Assembly: GCA_016930115.1 (NCBI GenBank) | Contig: JAFGHN010000268.1 | Coordinates: 1 to 7,919, forward strand | Source of the DNA: Spirochaetales bacterium | GTDB lineage: Bacteria > Spirochaetota > Spirochaetia > ARS1246 | Length of the DNA stretch: 7,919 bases | Direction of reading: 5' to 3' | Part shown: piece after piece, positions 1 to 6,914 of the stretch | How positions within the stretch are numbered: position 1 is the stretch's first letter | Layout of the letters: each line of letters begins with the position of its first letter | Notes under the pieces: model-generated | What the model was told of the DNA's origin: nothing | Database searches by the model: none | The model's input: the letters and a program-made list of their open reading frames with translations, nothing else | Position numbers and translations under genes: made by a program

Positions 1-608
1 TCCAGCACTTTCAGCACCGTCGTTCCGTCCTTCCCATAAAACTCCACCCGTGGTGTGAGCCAGGTCGATTTGTCCACCCAGCTTATCTGCCTTCCATAGT
101 GAGAGCCCGATTGCCCCGTCGGGACCGATTCCACCACGTAGCAATCGAGCCCGTTCAAAGTCTCTTCGCGCAGAAGTGTGTGGGTTGATTCATCAACGGA
201 AGTGCTCGAAAATGATATGTCCGAATAGGAGAAGTCGGACCCCATAAAGGAGCCGCCCTGTTCGGACGCGGCGATGCGTTTGACTTTCCGGAGAGCCGGA
301 AGATAGATCCACTGGTCGTCATCCCGCGCTTCGTTCTCAACAGTGAGAAAACGCGTGTTCTTGACGCTTGCCGGCTCGAGAAACACCGTTATTGTTTTTG
401 CCAGTCCCGATTCGTTGACAACAAGAGTCTGAAACCTGCGACTCCCGGCATCACCGTCCGAGCCTTCCAGCCGCATCATGATGTCCATCGCGGAACTGTC
501 CGTCTGCTGCGCGTCGATCACCTGTTGCATGATCTGTTTTGCGCTTTCAGCCCATGCCGGCAAAGAAAGAAATGCGAACAGAGCGATCAACAGTAAACTC
601 TTTTTCAC
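1..608 (-). CDS. LolA-like outer membrane lipoprotein-sorting family protein (partial, C-terminus off left edge)
   Basis: The 202 visible residues begin with a clear Sec signal peptide: KK, then a hydrophobic run at about 4-18, with a likely cleavage site after AWA at residue 20. No lipobox cysteine is seen, so a soluble periplasmic protein is expected. The stretch LPALRKVKRIAASEQGGSF (103-121), continuing MGSDFSYSDI, is the hallmark of the LolA-like family that sits beside MMPL/RND exporters. These proteins adopt an open beta-barrel that can hold a lipid or acyl chain. The function here is inferred as carrying a lipid or lipoprotein across the periplasm for the adjacent exporter; the substrate is unknown. 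The GTG start at 608-606 is chosen because a full AGGAGGT lies 5 nt upstream and because it overlaps the exporter stop (GTGA), which implies translational coupling. Family members usually have about 240-260 residues, so perhaps 50 C-terminal residues are missing at the window edge. Confidence 0.9.
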   Translation of the reverse strand, partial: MKKSLLLIALFAFLSLPAWAESAKQIMQQVIDAQQTDSSAMDIMMRLEGSDGDAGSRRFQTLVVNESGLAKTITVFLEPASVKNTRFLTVENEARDDDQWIYLPALRKVKRIAASEQGGSFMGSDFSYSDISFSSTSVDESTHTLLREETLNGLDCYVVESVPTGQSGSHYGRQISWVDKSTWLTPRVEFYGKDGTTVLKVL

Positions 609-3229
609 AATAGACCTCCTGTGGCGCGCGAGGGCGCCGTTCTGATTTGCCTCCCGGGCATTGTTAAAAACCGGGGTTTGGTAATTTCTATGACCATGGG
701 AAGAACGATCAGGCTTGCCAGGCACGCGCCCACCATGGAGACCGAGAAGAGGATCCCGAGTTGCTGTATCGGGATGAAACGGGAAATGAGTAATCCGAGA
801 AACCCGACCGCCACCGACAAAGCGTTAAAAAGAATCGCGCTCCCGGTGGTTTTGTACACAGCGTTCAAAGGATTCTCGGCCCCTTCGGCCAGGCAACGCT
901 TGTAAGCATTCATGTAGTGGATCGCGTAATCGACGCCAACGCCGATGGCAAGCGCCGCGAGCAGGGAGGTGATGATATCGAGGCTGAAATTCAGCGCGGC
1001 CATAAGGGAGAAAATGCCGAAGAGCGCGTAAGCTACCGGAATCATCGCAATCAGACCGGCCAAAGGCGAACGGAACATCACCGTGACGATGATCCATACG
1101 ATAAGGAGCGCGCCGGCGAGCGAGTAATACTGAGACCGTGTAACAAGCTCGGACAGCACCAGCGCCAGAGTCGTGCCGCCGCCCGCGGAGTAGCGCCAGC
1201 TCTCATCGAGGTGGTAATCCCAAAACGCCCCGATATCCTGGAGCAGAGGTTTGATGGTGTCCCTGTCCTCCTGGTTCAGCTGTAAGGTGATAAGGGTCTT
1301 GTCCGGTTCGAGGGCGTCGTTGATGAGGAAATCGAGGGCACCGGAATAGAGGACCAGGTATTGGGATATGAGGTTGTACAGCTCATCCTCCGTGGAGAGG
1401 CCGTACTTGGCCGGATCCGCCGGAACCTCGTTGAACGCGGCGCCCTGATAGTTCTGTAAGGACAGAAAGGAATCTACAAAATCGCTGAAGGTGCTTCCAT
1501 TTTCAGATTCCAGCAGAGCTTCCTTGAACATCCCGGCCATATCTTCGTAGGTCAGGTTCTCCGCGCGGCCTTCTTCCGCGACTTCTTCCAACCTCCCAAA
1601 AGCGGTGGCGTCCGATCCAAAGCCGCCGCCGAAAAAATCAAACATCGTCCCGGTTTCTTCCTCGACGGGCTTGTAGGGTACACTGTCGTAATTCATTATC
1701 ATGTTGATTCGCTTGATGCTGGAAACCACCGTCTGAATGCCCCGCACGTGCTCATGGCGTTCCTTGATAAAACTCTCGAAGCGTTCAAGATCGCGGAGAA
1801 AAGAGGGCTTAAGAATGTCCCCCTTTCCGGGGGCTTCGATCATCACCGAAATAATGCCCGTCCCGCTCAACTGCTCGTTGAAGACTTTTGTGTCCTGTAC
1901 CGTGTTGCTGTCCGGGCGAAAGAAATCGATCATGTTGGTGCCGATCTTGATCCCGGGGATGGCGATGACGGTGAGCGCGATGAAAACGAGGGACAGCAGC
2001 GCGACAGGCCATTTCCCCCGCCGGACCAGCTTTTCGAGAAGCACGAAGATCTTTGGGGTTTTCGTTCTCTCTTCAGGTTTTCCGTTGCTGTGGAACTTGT
2101 CGGTATCGATTCCGTTGCGGTACCGGAGGCGGATGAGGACGGGAATAAGTATCAGCGCGCTTATTTGAGAGAAGATGACGCCAAGAGCGCTTAAGATGCC
2201 GAACGCCCTGAACGGTCCCAGAGGGCTTGAGAGTTGCGATATGAAACCGCCTGCCGTTGTCGCACCTGCGAGAATGACGGAGAGCCGGATCTTTCCGGTA
2301 TTTTCCTTGACGATTGCACACACTTCATCGTAGCTCAGGTGTCCCTTTGCGTGGGATACGGCGTTGTAGAAGTGGCTCATAACGTGGATTCCGTACGCGC
2401 TCCCTACTGCGAGAAGCAGAACCGGCACCAGCATCGAAGCCAGGGTAAAGGTAATATCTAACAGCCCGAGAATGCCCACGACCCAAACGCCCGCCATGAG
2501 CAGGCTCAACAAGGGAAAGAGCACTCCCTCTATCCGGCGAAAGGAGATAAACAGAACACCAAGGATGAGTGCCGCCACTATCGGGATCAGGAACCTGATA
2601 TCAGACATCACGCTGCGGTTGATTTCCCGCTTCACAACGGGAAGCCCGGCTACGGGAAACGTCACGTTGGCGTTGCGGTATGCGCCGGTGAGATCGAGGA
2701 TTCCTTCATATATGCCGCGAACCTCGTCATCGGACAATCCCGCAACCGGCTGTACAAGCAGAACCGCAAGCTTATAGTTGGAAGAGATAATCGTGCCGAT
2801 GTAGGCGTCCTTCCAATCGACAAGCCGTTCTTTCAGCGTCTCGATGGACCCGGCGGACATATCCTCAAGAAGCGGGACGACTTTCATGCCGTCTTCCGCG
2901 CTCACGATATAGTCGATGTTTGTCAGGGAAATCACCTTCTCGACGCCGGGGTCTTCTTCGAGAATCACGGTCATTCTATCTATCAGCTCGAGAATCTCGG
3001 GATCGAGGACTGATCCGAAATTCACCTGGACGCCCACCATAATCGAATCCAAAGAGCCAAACTCGCCTTCAATACTGCTGTTTATCCGGGATATTTCGTG
3101 GTTCTTGGGAATAAACACCTCAACCGAACTGTCAACCCGTATATTCCGGATCTGGAGCGCGGCGAGCGCGGTGAGCGCGACGAAGAGACAAAGGATGATA
3201 AGGTCAATTTTCTTCCGGTGCAAACGCAT
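605..3229 (-). CDS. RND superfamily / MMPL-type exporter (COG1033-like)
   Basis: An 874-residue inner-membrane protein with the duplicated RND plan. TM1 is at about 8-25, then a periplasmic domain (about 26-208), TM2-TM6 (about 213-368), TM7 (about 408-425), a second periplasmic domain (about 426-698), and TM8-TM12 (about 700-850). TM10 carries GVGVDYAIHYMN (764-775), the motif whose Asp767 is expected to act in proton relay. The equivalent first-half segment (AVGSAYGIHVMSH, 274-286) has no Asp. This class of RND proteins exports lipids, hopanoids or other hydrophobic compounds using the proton gradient; the substrate here cannot be read from sequence. The ATG at 3229 has GAGGG 4 nt upstream. 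An in-frame TTG at 3268 would add 13 residues but has no ribosome binding site and precedes a charged, unconserved-looking leader. The stop overlaps the GTG of the LolA-like gene by 4 bp, so the two form one translational unit. A Gly/Phe-rich stretch (FDFFGGGFGSD, 530-540) in the second periplasmic domain is probably a flexible loop. Confidence 0.92.
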   Translation of the reverse strand: MRLHRKKIDLIILCLFVALTALAALQIRNIRVDSSVEVFIPKNHEISRINSSIEGEFGSLDSIMVGVQVNFGSVLDPEILELIDRMTVILEEDPGVEKVISLTNIDYIVSAEDGMKVVPLLEDMSAGSIETLKERLVDWKDAYIGTIISSNYKLAVLLVQPVAGLSDDEVRGIYEGILDLTGAYRNANVTFPVAGLPVVKREINRSVMSDIRFLIPIVAALILGVLFISFRRIEGVLFPLLSLLMAGVWVVGILGLLDITFTLASMLVPVLLLAVGSAYGIHVMSHFYNAVSHAKGHLSYDEVCAIVKENTGKIRLSVILAGATTAGGFISQLSSPLGPFRAFGILSALGVIFSQISALILIPVLIRLRYRNGIDTDKFHSNGKPEERTKTPKIFVLLEKLVRRGKWPVALLSLVFIALTVIAIPGIKIGTNMIDFFRPDSNTVQDTKVFNEQLSGTGIISVMIEAPGKGDILKPSFLRDLERFESFIKERHEHVRGIQTVVSSIKRINMIMNYDSVPYKPVEEETGTMFDFFGGGFGSDATAFGRLEEVAEEGRAENLTYEDMAGMFKEALLESENGSTFSDFVDSFLSLQNYQGAAFNEVPADPAKYGLSTEDELYNLISQYLVLYSGALDFLINDALEPDKTLITLQLNQEDRDTIKPLLQDIGAFWDYHLDESWRYSAGGGTTLALVLSELVTRSQYYSLAGALLIVWIIVTVMFRSPLAGLIAMIPVAYALFGIFSLMAALNFSLDIITSLLAALAIGVGVDYAIHYMNAYKRCLAEGAENPLNAVYKTTGSAILFNALSVAVGFLGLLISRFIPIQQLGILFSVSMVGACLASLIVLPMVIEITKPRFLTMPGRQIRTAPSRATGGLL
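614..620 (-). promoter_or_regulatory. Shine-Dalgarno AGGAGGT for the LolA-like gene, inside the exporter coding end
   Basis: A full AGGAGGT lies within the last codons of the exporter and is followed by 5 nt and a GTG. It fixes the otherwise ambiguous GTG start at 608 and suggests that ribosomes finishing the exporter re-initiate on the LolA-like gene. Confidence 0.8.
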
Positions 3230-3233
3230 ATTT

Positions 3234-3238
3234 CCCTC
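3234..3238 (-). promoter_or_regulatory. Shine-Dalgarno GAGGG deciding the exporter start
   Basis: GAGGG lies 4 nt before the ATG at 3229. The upstream in-frame TTG at 3268 is preceded by CCAGCCACTAAC, which has no purine-rich site, so the ATG is preferred. Confidence 0.55.
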
Positions 3239-3278
3239 GACAAGGCGGTGCTGAACTGAATGATTCAAGTTAGTGGCT

Positions 3279-3347
3279 GGGCGGTCTGTAGAAAATCACC
3301 CTCGGGCGGTATTTATCTCACCTGTTGGAGGTATTCTGACTGTCACC
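3279..3347. repeat. Three imperfect direct repeats upstream of the RND exporter, possible operator array
   Basis: On the plus strand three units follow each other. Unit A (3279-3300) is GGGCGGT-N10-TCACC, unit B (3304-3322) is GGGCGGT-N7-TCACC, and unit C (3327-3347) is GGAGGT-N10-TCACC. Unit starts are 25 and 23 bp apart, roughly two helical turns or slightly more, so equivalent edges would face similar sides of the DNA. The array lies 50-118 bp upstream of the exporter ATG on the minus strand, where a promoter for the exporter/LolA-like pair would sit. It could be a binding array for a regulator, but no regulator is encoded in the window. The repeats are directly visible; the operator role is inference. 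Confidence 0.5.
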
Positions 3348-3358
3348 CGGAGGGGTGA
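3343..3358. other. Small perfect hairpin, 6-bp stem with 4-nt loop
   Basis: TCACCC-GGAG-GGGTGA forms a perfect 6-bp stem at the outer end of the direct-repeat array, 73 bp beyond the acetyltransferase stop on the minus strand. Neither strand has a following T tract, so it is not a convincing intrinsic terminator. It shares its TCACC arm with the third repeat and could equally be an inverted regulatory half-site. Confidence 0.35.
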
Positions 3359-3430
3359 GAGGCGATTTCGGCGGCAAACCGTGTTCGAGGCACAGTGAAA
3401 CGAGATGGGCGTCGGCCGGCTGACAGGCAG

Positions 3431-4036
3431 TTAATCGAGGTATTTCTCCATACGGATATCCCGCCACATACCGCCCTGCCACCAGGCATACTCGTCAAGC
3501 CGGATGAACTCCCGGTAACCGAGTCTCTCGTACAGCCGGTACGCCTGTTTGTTGAACTCAAAAACACCCAGCTCTATCCGCCTGATCCGCCGCTCTCGTA
3601 AGGCCTGTTCCGCGTATTTCAAGGCGAAGGTTCCCGCCCCCTTTCCGCGGCAGCTTTTCTCGCCGATATAGATCCCGATCCACGCCGTGTGCTCCACTTT
3701 CCTTGCCAGATGGCCCGGATCGATTTGCACGCTCATCTGCCCGATCAAACGGTCGTGCAGGTATATGAGGTATTCTTCACGCGACTGGGCACGATGCTTG
3801 AGGGAGTCGACGGTTATTTCTCTTTTCTTGTGGAGGTCTTCTTCGCTCGCAAGCGGGCGAATAAAAGGAACAGTATCCGGATCGTTCTCCCAGATATTCA
3901 AGAGGCGGGCGATCTCAGGCGTCGCTTTCGTCATCGGGATGACCGCAATATTCAGTGGACTTTCATCACCGGGTCTGCCGGCGGTTTCCGGCTGTCCGTC
4001 TCCCGGCGTGTCTGGTTGGCCCGATTTTTCCTTCAT
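3431..4036 (-). CDS. GNAT family N-acetyltransferase (RimJ/RimL-like)
   Basis: A 201-residue cytoplasmic acetyltransferase that transfers acetyl from acetyl-CoA to an amine. The acceptor cannot be predicted. The GNAT fold occupies about 29-201. The acetyl-CoA pyrophosphate loop is C-R-G-K-G-A-G (129-135), matching the R/Q-x-x-G-x-G/A signature, after the beta-4 strand WIGIYIG (119-125). Motif B, FNKQAYRLYERLGY (161-174), carries the Asn162 and Tyr169 typical of RimI/RimJ-like enzymes. The first 28 residues are Pro/Gly/Asp-rich and probably disordered. The start is uncertain. ATG 4036 leaves 95 bp to the divergent oxidoreductase gene and follows a TATAGT box by 12 nt. ATG 4093 would give 220 residues and leave only 38 bp. 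Neither has a good ribosome binding site. It is not translationally coupled to the exporter downstream, from which a 201-bp gap separates it. Confidence 0.85.
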   Translation of the reverse strand: MKEKSGQPDTPGDGQPETAGRPGDESPLNIAVIPMTKATPEIARLLNIWENDPDTVPFIRPLASEEDLHKKREITVDSLKHRAQSREEYLIYLHDRLIGQMSVQIDPGHLARKVEHTAWIGIYIGEKSCRGKGAGTFALKYAEQALRERRIRRIELGVFEFNKQAYRLYERLGYREFIRLDEYAWWQGGMWRDIRMEKYLD

Positions 4037-4048
4037 GTGCGCAAGTGT

Positions 4049-4054
4049 ACTATA
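4049..4054 (-). promoter_or_regulatory. Possible -10 box (TATAGT) for the acetyltransferase
   Basis: TATAGT matches the bacterial -10 consensus in 5 of 6 positions and ends 12 nt before the ATG at 4036. No good -35 hexamer is seen at 16-18 bp. Transcription from it would give an almost leaderless mRNA, in keeping with the missing Shine-Dalgarno sequence. Confidence 0.3.
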
Positions 4055-4087
4055 CGATCCACGGACCGCCAACTTGTGCCGCCCAAT

Positions 4088-4115
4088 TTGCATTTTGACG
4101 CTGTCCCGGTATAGT
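4088..4115 (+). promoter_or_regulatory. Possible promoter of the oxidoreductase/ferredoxin-reductase/DegV/DAK2 operon
   Basis: TTGCAT (4088-4093) is followed after 16 bp by TATAGT (4110-4115). The -10 matches the consensus in 5 of 6 positions and the -35 in only 3 of 6. The -10 ends 16 nt before the ATG at 4132, so the 5' leader would be about 10 nt or less. That agrees with the absence of a Shine-Dalgarno sequence. A better -35-like TTGACG (4095-4100) lies too close to this -10 to pair with it. Confidence 0.35.
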
Positions 4116-4131
4116 ATTTGACGGTATCAAG

Positions 4132-5685
4132 ATGAAGCCGCAGGAACAGAGACATTTCGACGCAGTGATAATCGGCTCGGGCATGGGTGGTTTGGGTGCG
4201 GCGGTTGAGCTGGCGATGAACGGCGCCGGGACGCTTCTTCTCGAGCAGCACAACCTGCCCGGCGGTTACGCCACCAGTTTTGTCCGGGGAAGGTTTGAAT
4301 TCGAGCCTTCGCTCCACGAGCTGGGATCCGCGGGATTTGTCGAAAGCGAAAAACGCGGGCTCAAGAAATATTTCGAGGACGAGATAGGGGCGGACATCGC
4401 CTTTGCCCGGGTTCCGGAGGCGTACCGCCTGATCCTCACTGAAAAGAAAATAGACGTCAACGTTCCCTTTGGTATCGATGCTTTCATCCAAACGGTCGAT
4501 AAACAAGTTCCCGGTGGTGGAAGGCATGCCGAACGCTACCTGAGTCTATGCGGGGAGATTATAGCCGCGCTTGAGTATCTGGCCGAAGCCGGAAGCGCCG
4601 CAGACAAACGCAAGCTGCTGCAAGACTACGGCAATTTCCTGAGAACATCGCCGTACACCATGCGTGAGGTTGCCGACTCTCTCAAAATACCGAGGGAAGT
4701 ACTCGATCTGCTCTATCCTTATTTCTGTTACATCGGCGTGCCGGAGAGCAGGCAATCTTTTATGCTTTTCGGTGCGCTCCTGTACAGCTATATAGCCTAC
4801 GGCGCGGTGATCCCCCGGATGCGTTCGCACGAAATCGCTTCGGCGATGATCGCCAAGTTCGAAGAGCACGGAGGCCTGTTCGAAGCGAATACGAAAGTTG
4901 AGAAGATTCTCGTCCGGAAGGGAAGGGCGGTTGGAGTTGAAACATCCCGCGGCGAGACCATACTGTGCGACACGGTGGTGTCCAACGCCGGCCCTCCGCT
5001 GGTGTACGGAGGCCTTATTTCGCCCGAAACCGAGGTTCCGCCAACGGCCTTGAGAAACCTCAACGCCAGGATCCTGGGGCCCGCGGGTTTTGTCGTCTAC
5101 CTTGGGCTGAACTCGTCTGCTCGAGAGCTGGGTTTGAGCAGTTACAGTTACTTCATCTCGCCGCACATGGACACCGACGTCATTTATGAATCGATGAAAC
5201 AGTTCGAGGGGCCGCTTATGCAGGCTTCCGTCTGCCTGAATGCAGCGATTCCCGATTGTTCGCCGCCCGGGACGACGATTCTCTCGCTCACAACGGTCTA
5301 TACTCCCGGGGTTTGGGATTCGGTGACCCCCGCAGATTATTTCACTCTGAAAAACAGACTCGCCGGAAAAATGATATCCCAGTTTGAAGAAGCCACGGGG
5401 GTCAAACTGCGGGGACACATCGAAGAAATAGAGGTGGCCACGCCGCAGACCTTTTCGAGATACACGGGAACGTATAACGGGAGTATCTACGGATGGGAGC
5501 CGGAGCCTTGGGACTCGATCATTCCCAGGGCGCTCTCGGAGGAAAAGGAGCGCTACATAGACCGGCTCTATTTTTGCGGCGGGTACGGATTCAGAACCCA
5601 CGGTTTCTCAGGAGCACTTTTTTCGGGACGGAAGACCGCCCGGGATATCATCTCCGGCCTCCCCGGAAAGGAAGTGACGGTGTGA
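4132..5685 (+). CDS. FAD-dependent oxidoreductase, CrtI / carotenoid isomerase / retinol saturase type
   Basis: A 517-residue flavoprotein of the phytoene-desaturase superfamily. The N-terminal FAD-binding Rossmann motif is VIIGSGMGGLGAA (12-24: Gly15, Gly17, Gly20), with the ribose-binding Glu38 at the end of beta-2. NLPGGYATSF (41-50) and the following EFEPSLHELG are typical of the CRTISO/RetSat branch rather than of amine oxidases. The C-terminal FAD-binding signature is YFCGGYGFRTHGFSGAL (480-496), followed by a helix GRKTARDI. Known relatives desaturate, isomerise or saturate polyene chains such as carotenoids and retinol. No carotenoid synthesis gene is in the window, and the downstream fatty-acid kinase genes suggest an acyl or isoprenoid lipid substrate instead (inference). 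ATG 4132 is the only plausible start: upstream in frame there is no ATG, GTG or TTG before a TGA at 4096. It has no ribosome binding site. The stop overlaps the next gene by 4 bp. Confidence 0.9.
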   Translation: MKPQEQRHFDAVIIGSGMGGLGAAVELAMNGAGTLLLEQHNLPGGYATSFVRGRFEFEPSLHELGSAGFVESEKRGLKKYFEDEIGADIAFARVPEAYRLILTEKKIDVNVPFGIDAFIQTVDKQVPGGGRHAERYLSLCGEIIAALEYLAEAGSAADKRKLLQDYGNFLRTSPYTMREVADSLKIPREVLDLLYPYFCYIGVPESRQSFMLFGALLYSYIAYGAVIPRMRSHEIASAMIAKFEEHGGLFEANTKVEKILVRKGRAVGVETSRGETILCDTVVSNAGPPLVYGGLISPETEVPPTALRNLNARILGPAGFVVYLGLNSSARELGLSSYSYFISPHMDTDVIYESMKQFEGPLMQASVCLNAAIPDCSPPGTTILSLTTVYTPGVWDSVTPADYFTLKNRLAGKMISQFEEATGVKLRGHIEEIEVATPQTFSRYTGTYNGSIYGWEPEPWDSIIPRALSEEKERYIDRLYFCGGYGFRTHGFSGALFSGRKTARDIISGLPGKEVTV

Positions 5686-6914
5686 AGATATCCGTAAAAG
5701 GCCCGGCCCGGGACCTGGCCGCATTTTTCCTCCTGGGCGCCCGGAGGAGGAGACATTTCAGGCGGGCCACCTCAGCCCCGCCAGCTGCGGGGGCGATGAA
5801 CCGTTTGGCGGAAAAGCTGCATCCCGGCAGGCTGGAGCTGGCGGTTGAGTCGGTCAGATTTGAGACCCCGGACACCAGGACTTTCCGTCTGACACGGCAC
5901 GGAGGCGGGGAGCTCCCGTACTTCAGGGCCGGCCAATACTTGAGCCTGAAACCTGACATTGCGGGGAACCGGATCACGAGACCGTATTCGATCACATCCC
6001 TGCCGGAAAACGCCCTCGATCCGGGGTTCTACGAAATCACGATCAGGAAGCGTGACGGCGGTTTTTTCACCGGACACGTGTGGGAAACCTGGGAAGCGGG
6101 GAGCCGGATCGAAAGCTCGGGCCCTCTGGGATGGTTCGGTTACGAGCCGCTCCGTGACGCAAAGAACCTCGTCTTCCTGGCCGGCGGCTGCGGCATCACG
6201 CCCTTCAAGCCGATGGCCGCGGACATCCTCGGTTCGTTTCCCGACGTAACTATCCTTCTCCTTTACGGTATCACCGACCGCGGGTCGATTATTTTCAAAG
6301 ACGATCTTTCCGCAATCGAGGAGGCGTATCCCGCGCGTTTTCGCGTGGTGTACGTGGATTCAGGTCCGGCCGCGTCCGGCTGTGACGATCGGCGGGTCTT
6401 TGAAACCGGTTTCATCGACAGGCGCATCATCGCCCGGTACGTGTCGAGTCCCCGGGATGCCACGTTCTACGTCTGCGGGCCGCCCGCCATGCACCGGCTT
6501 GTCGAGAGCGAGGTTGGATCGTTCGGGCTTGCGCCGGGACGGATCAGGCGGGAGGCTGCCGGAGACACGATCGATGTCGCCGCAGAGCCCGGTTATCCGG
6601 CAGAAAAACACGGCCGGCAGTACCGGCTGACGGTTCACTCGGCCGGCGGGATCTGCACCATACCCGCACGGGCGGCCGAATCGGTGCTGCAGTCCCTCGA
6701 GCGGGCGGGTCTTGCGCCGCCATCGGAGTGCCGGTCGGGAGAGTGCGGTTACTGCAGATCAAAGCTCCTTTCCGGGAAAATCTATGGTATAAATAACCAT
6801 CACGGAAGGCGGATGGCCGACGCAGGATTCGGTTATTTCCATCCCTGCTCCTCGTATCCGCTTTCGGATCTGGAGATATCCGTGCCCGTTGATCCGTTTG
6901 TCAGGAGGACATAA
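5682..6914 (+). CDS. FAD/NAD(P)H ferredoxin reductase with C-terminal [2Fe-2S] domain
   Basis: A 410-residue electron-transfer flavoprotein with three domains. The FAD-binding barrel (about 48-155) has FRAGQYLSL (81-89) and RPYSITS (100-106). The NAD(P)-binding domain (about 160-285) has GGCGITPF (168-175) and YVCGPPAMH (263-271). The plant-type [2Fe-2S] ferredoxin domain (about 312-405) has cluster ligands Cys350, Cys355, Cys358 and Cys389 in the Cx4C-x2-C spacing. The order matches reductases of oxygenases and related enzymes (PaaE, KshB, Hcr types), passing electrons from NAD(P)H through FAD to the cluster and on to a partner. The GTG start at 5682 overlaps the oxidoreductase stop (GTGA) and has AAGGA 9 nt upstream, so coupled translation is likely and the upstream flavoenzyme is the obvious partner. 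An ATG at 5796 is possible but would remove a 38-residue leader containing ARRRRHFRR (20-28). Confidence 0.92.
   Translation: MKISVKGPARDLAAFFLLGARRRRHFRRATSAPPAAGAMNRLAEKLHPGRLELAVESVRFETPDTRTFRLTRHGGGELPYFRAGQYLSLKPDIAGNRITRPYSITSLPENALDPGFYEITIRKRDGGFFTGHVWETWEAGSRIESSGPLGWFGYEPLRDAKNLVFLAGGCGITPFKPMAADILGSFPDVTILLLYGITDRGSIIFKDDLSAIEEAYPARFRVVYVDSGPAASGCDDRRVFETGFIDRRIIARYVSSPRDATFYVCGPPAMHRLVESEVGSFGLAPGRIRREAAGDTIDVAAEPGYPAEKHGRQYRLTVHSAGGICTIPARAAESVLQSLERAGLAPPSECRSGECGYCRSKLLSGKIYGINNHHGRRMADAGFGYFHPCSSYPLSDLEISVPVDPFVRRT
6903..6908 (+). promoter_or_regulatory. Shine-Dalgarno AGGAGG for the DegV gene
   Basis: AGGAGG lies in the last codons of the ferredoxin reductase, 6 nt before the ATG at 6915. 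The stop and start are contiguous (TAAATG), so this site confirms the start and supports a single polycistronic message. Confidence 0.8.

Noticed and set aside
1748..2194. 148-codon plus-strand open frame inside the exporter gene
   Set aside because: It is antisense to the first-half TM5-TM7 region and the start of the second periplasmic domain of the exporter. The charged, low-complexity translation has no motif.
3230..3268. Exporter start at the TTG at 3268
   Set aside because: There is no ribosome binding site before it. The ATG at 3229 has GAGGG and begins directly at the basic residues before TM1, as usual in the family.
3343..3358. Hairpin as an intrinsic terminator for the acetyltransferase
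   Set aside because: The stem is only 6 bp and no run of T follows on either strand, so I list it only as a hairpin.
4095..4117. TTGACG as the -35 box of the plus-strand operon with TATAGT as its -10
   Set aside because: The spacing is only 9 bp (TTGACG 4095-4100, TATAGT 4110-4115). The -35-like TTGCAT at 4088 with 16-bp spacing fits better, though it is weak.
4546..5601. 351-codon open frame on the minus strand opposite the FAD oxidoreductase
   Set aside because: It is wholly antisense to a gene with clear N- and C-terminal FAD motifs. The translation is rich in Arg, His and Pro without recognisable domains and has no upstream ribosome binding site context.
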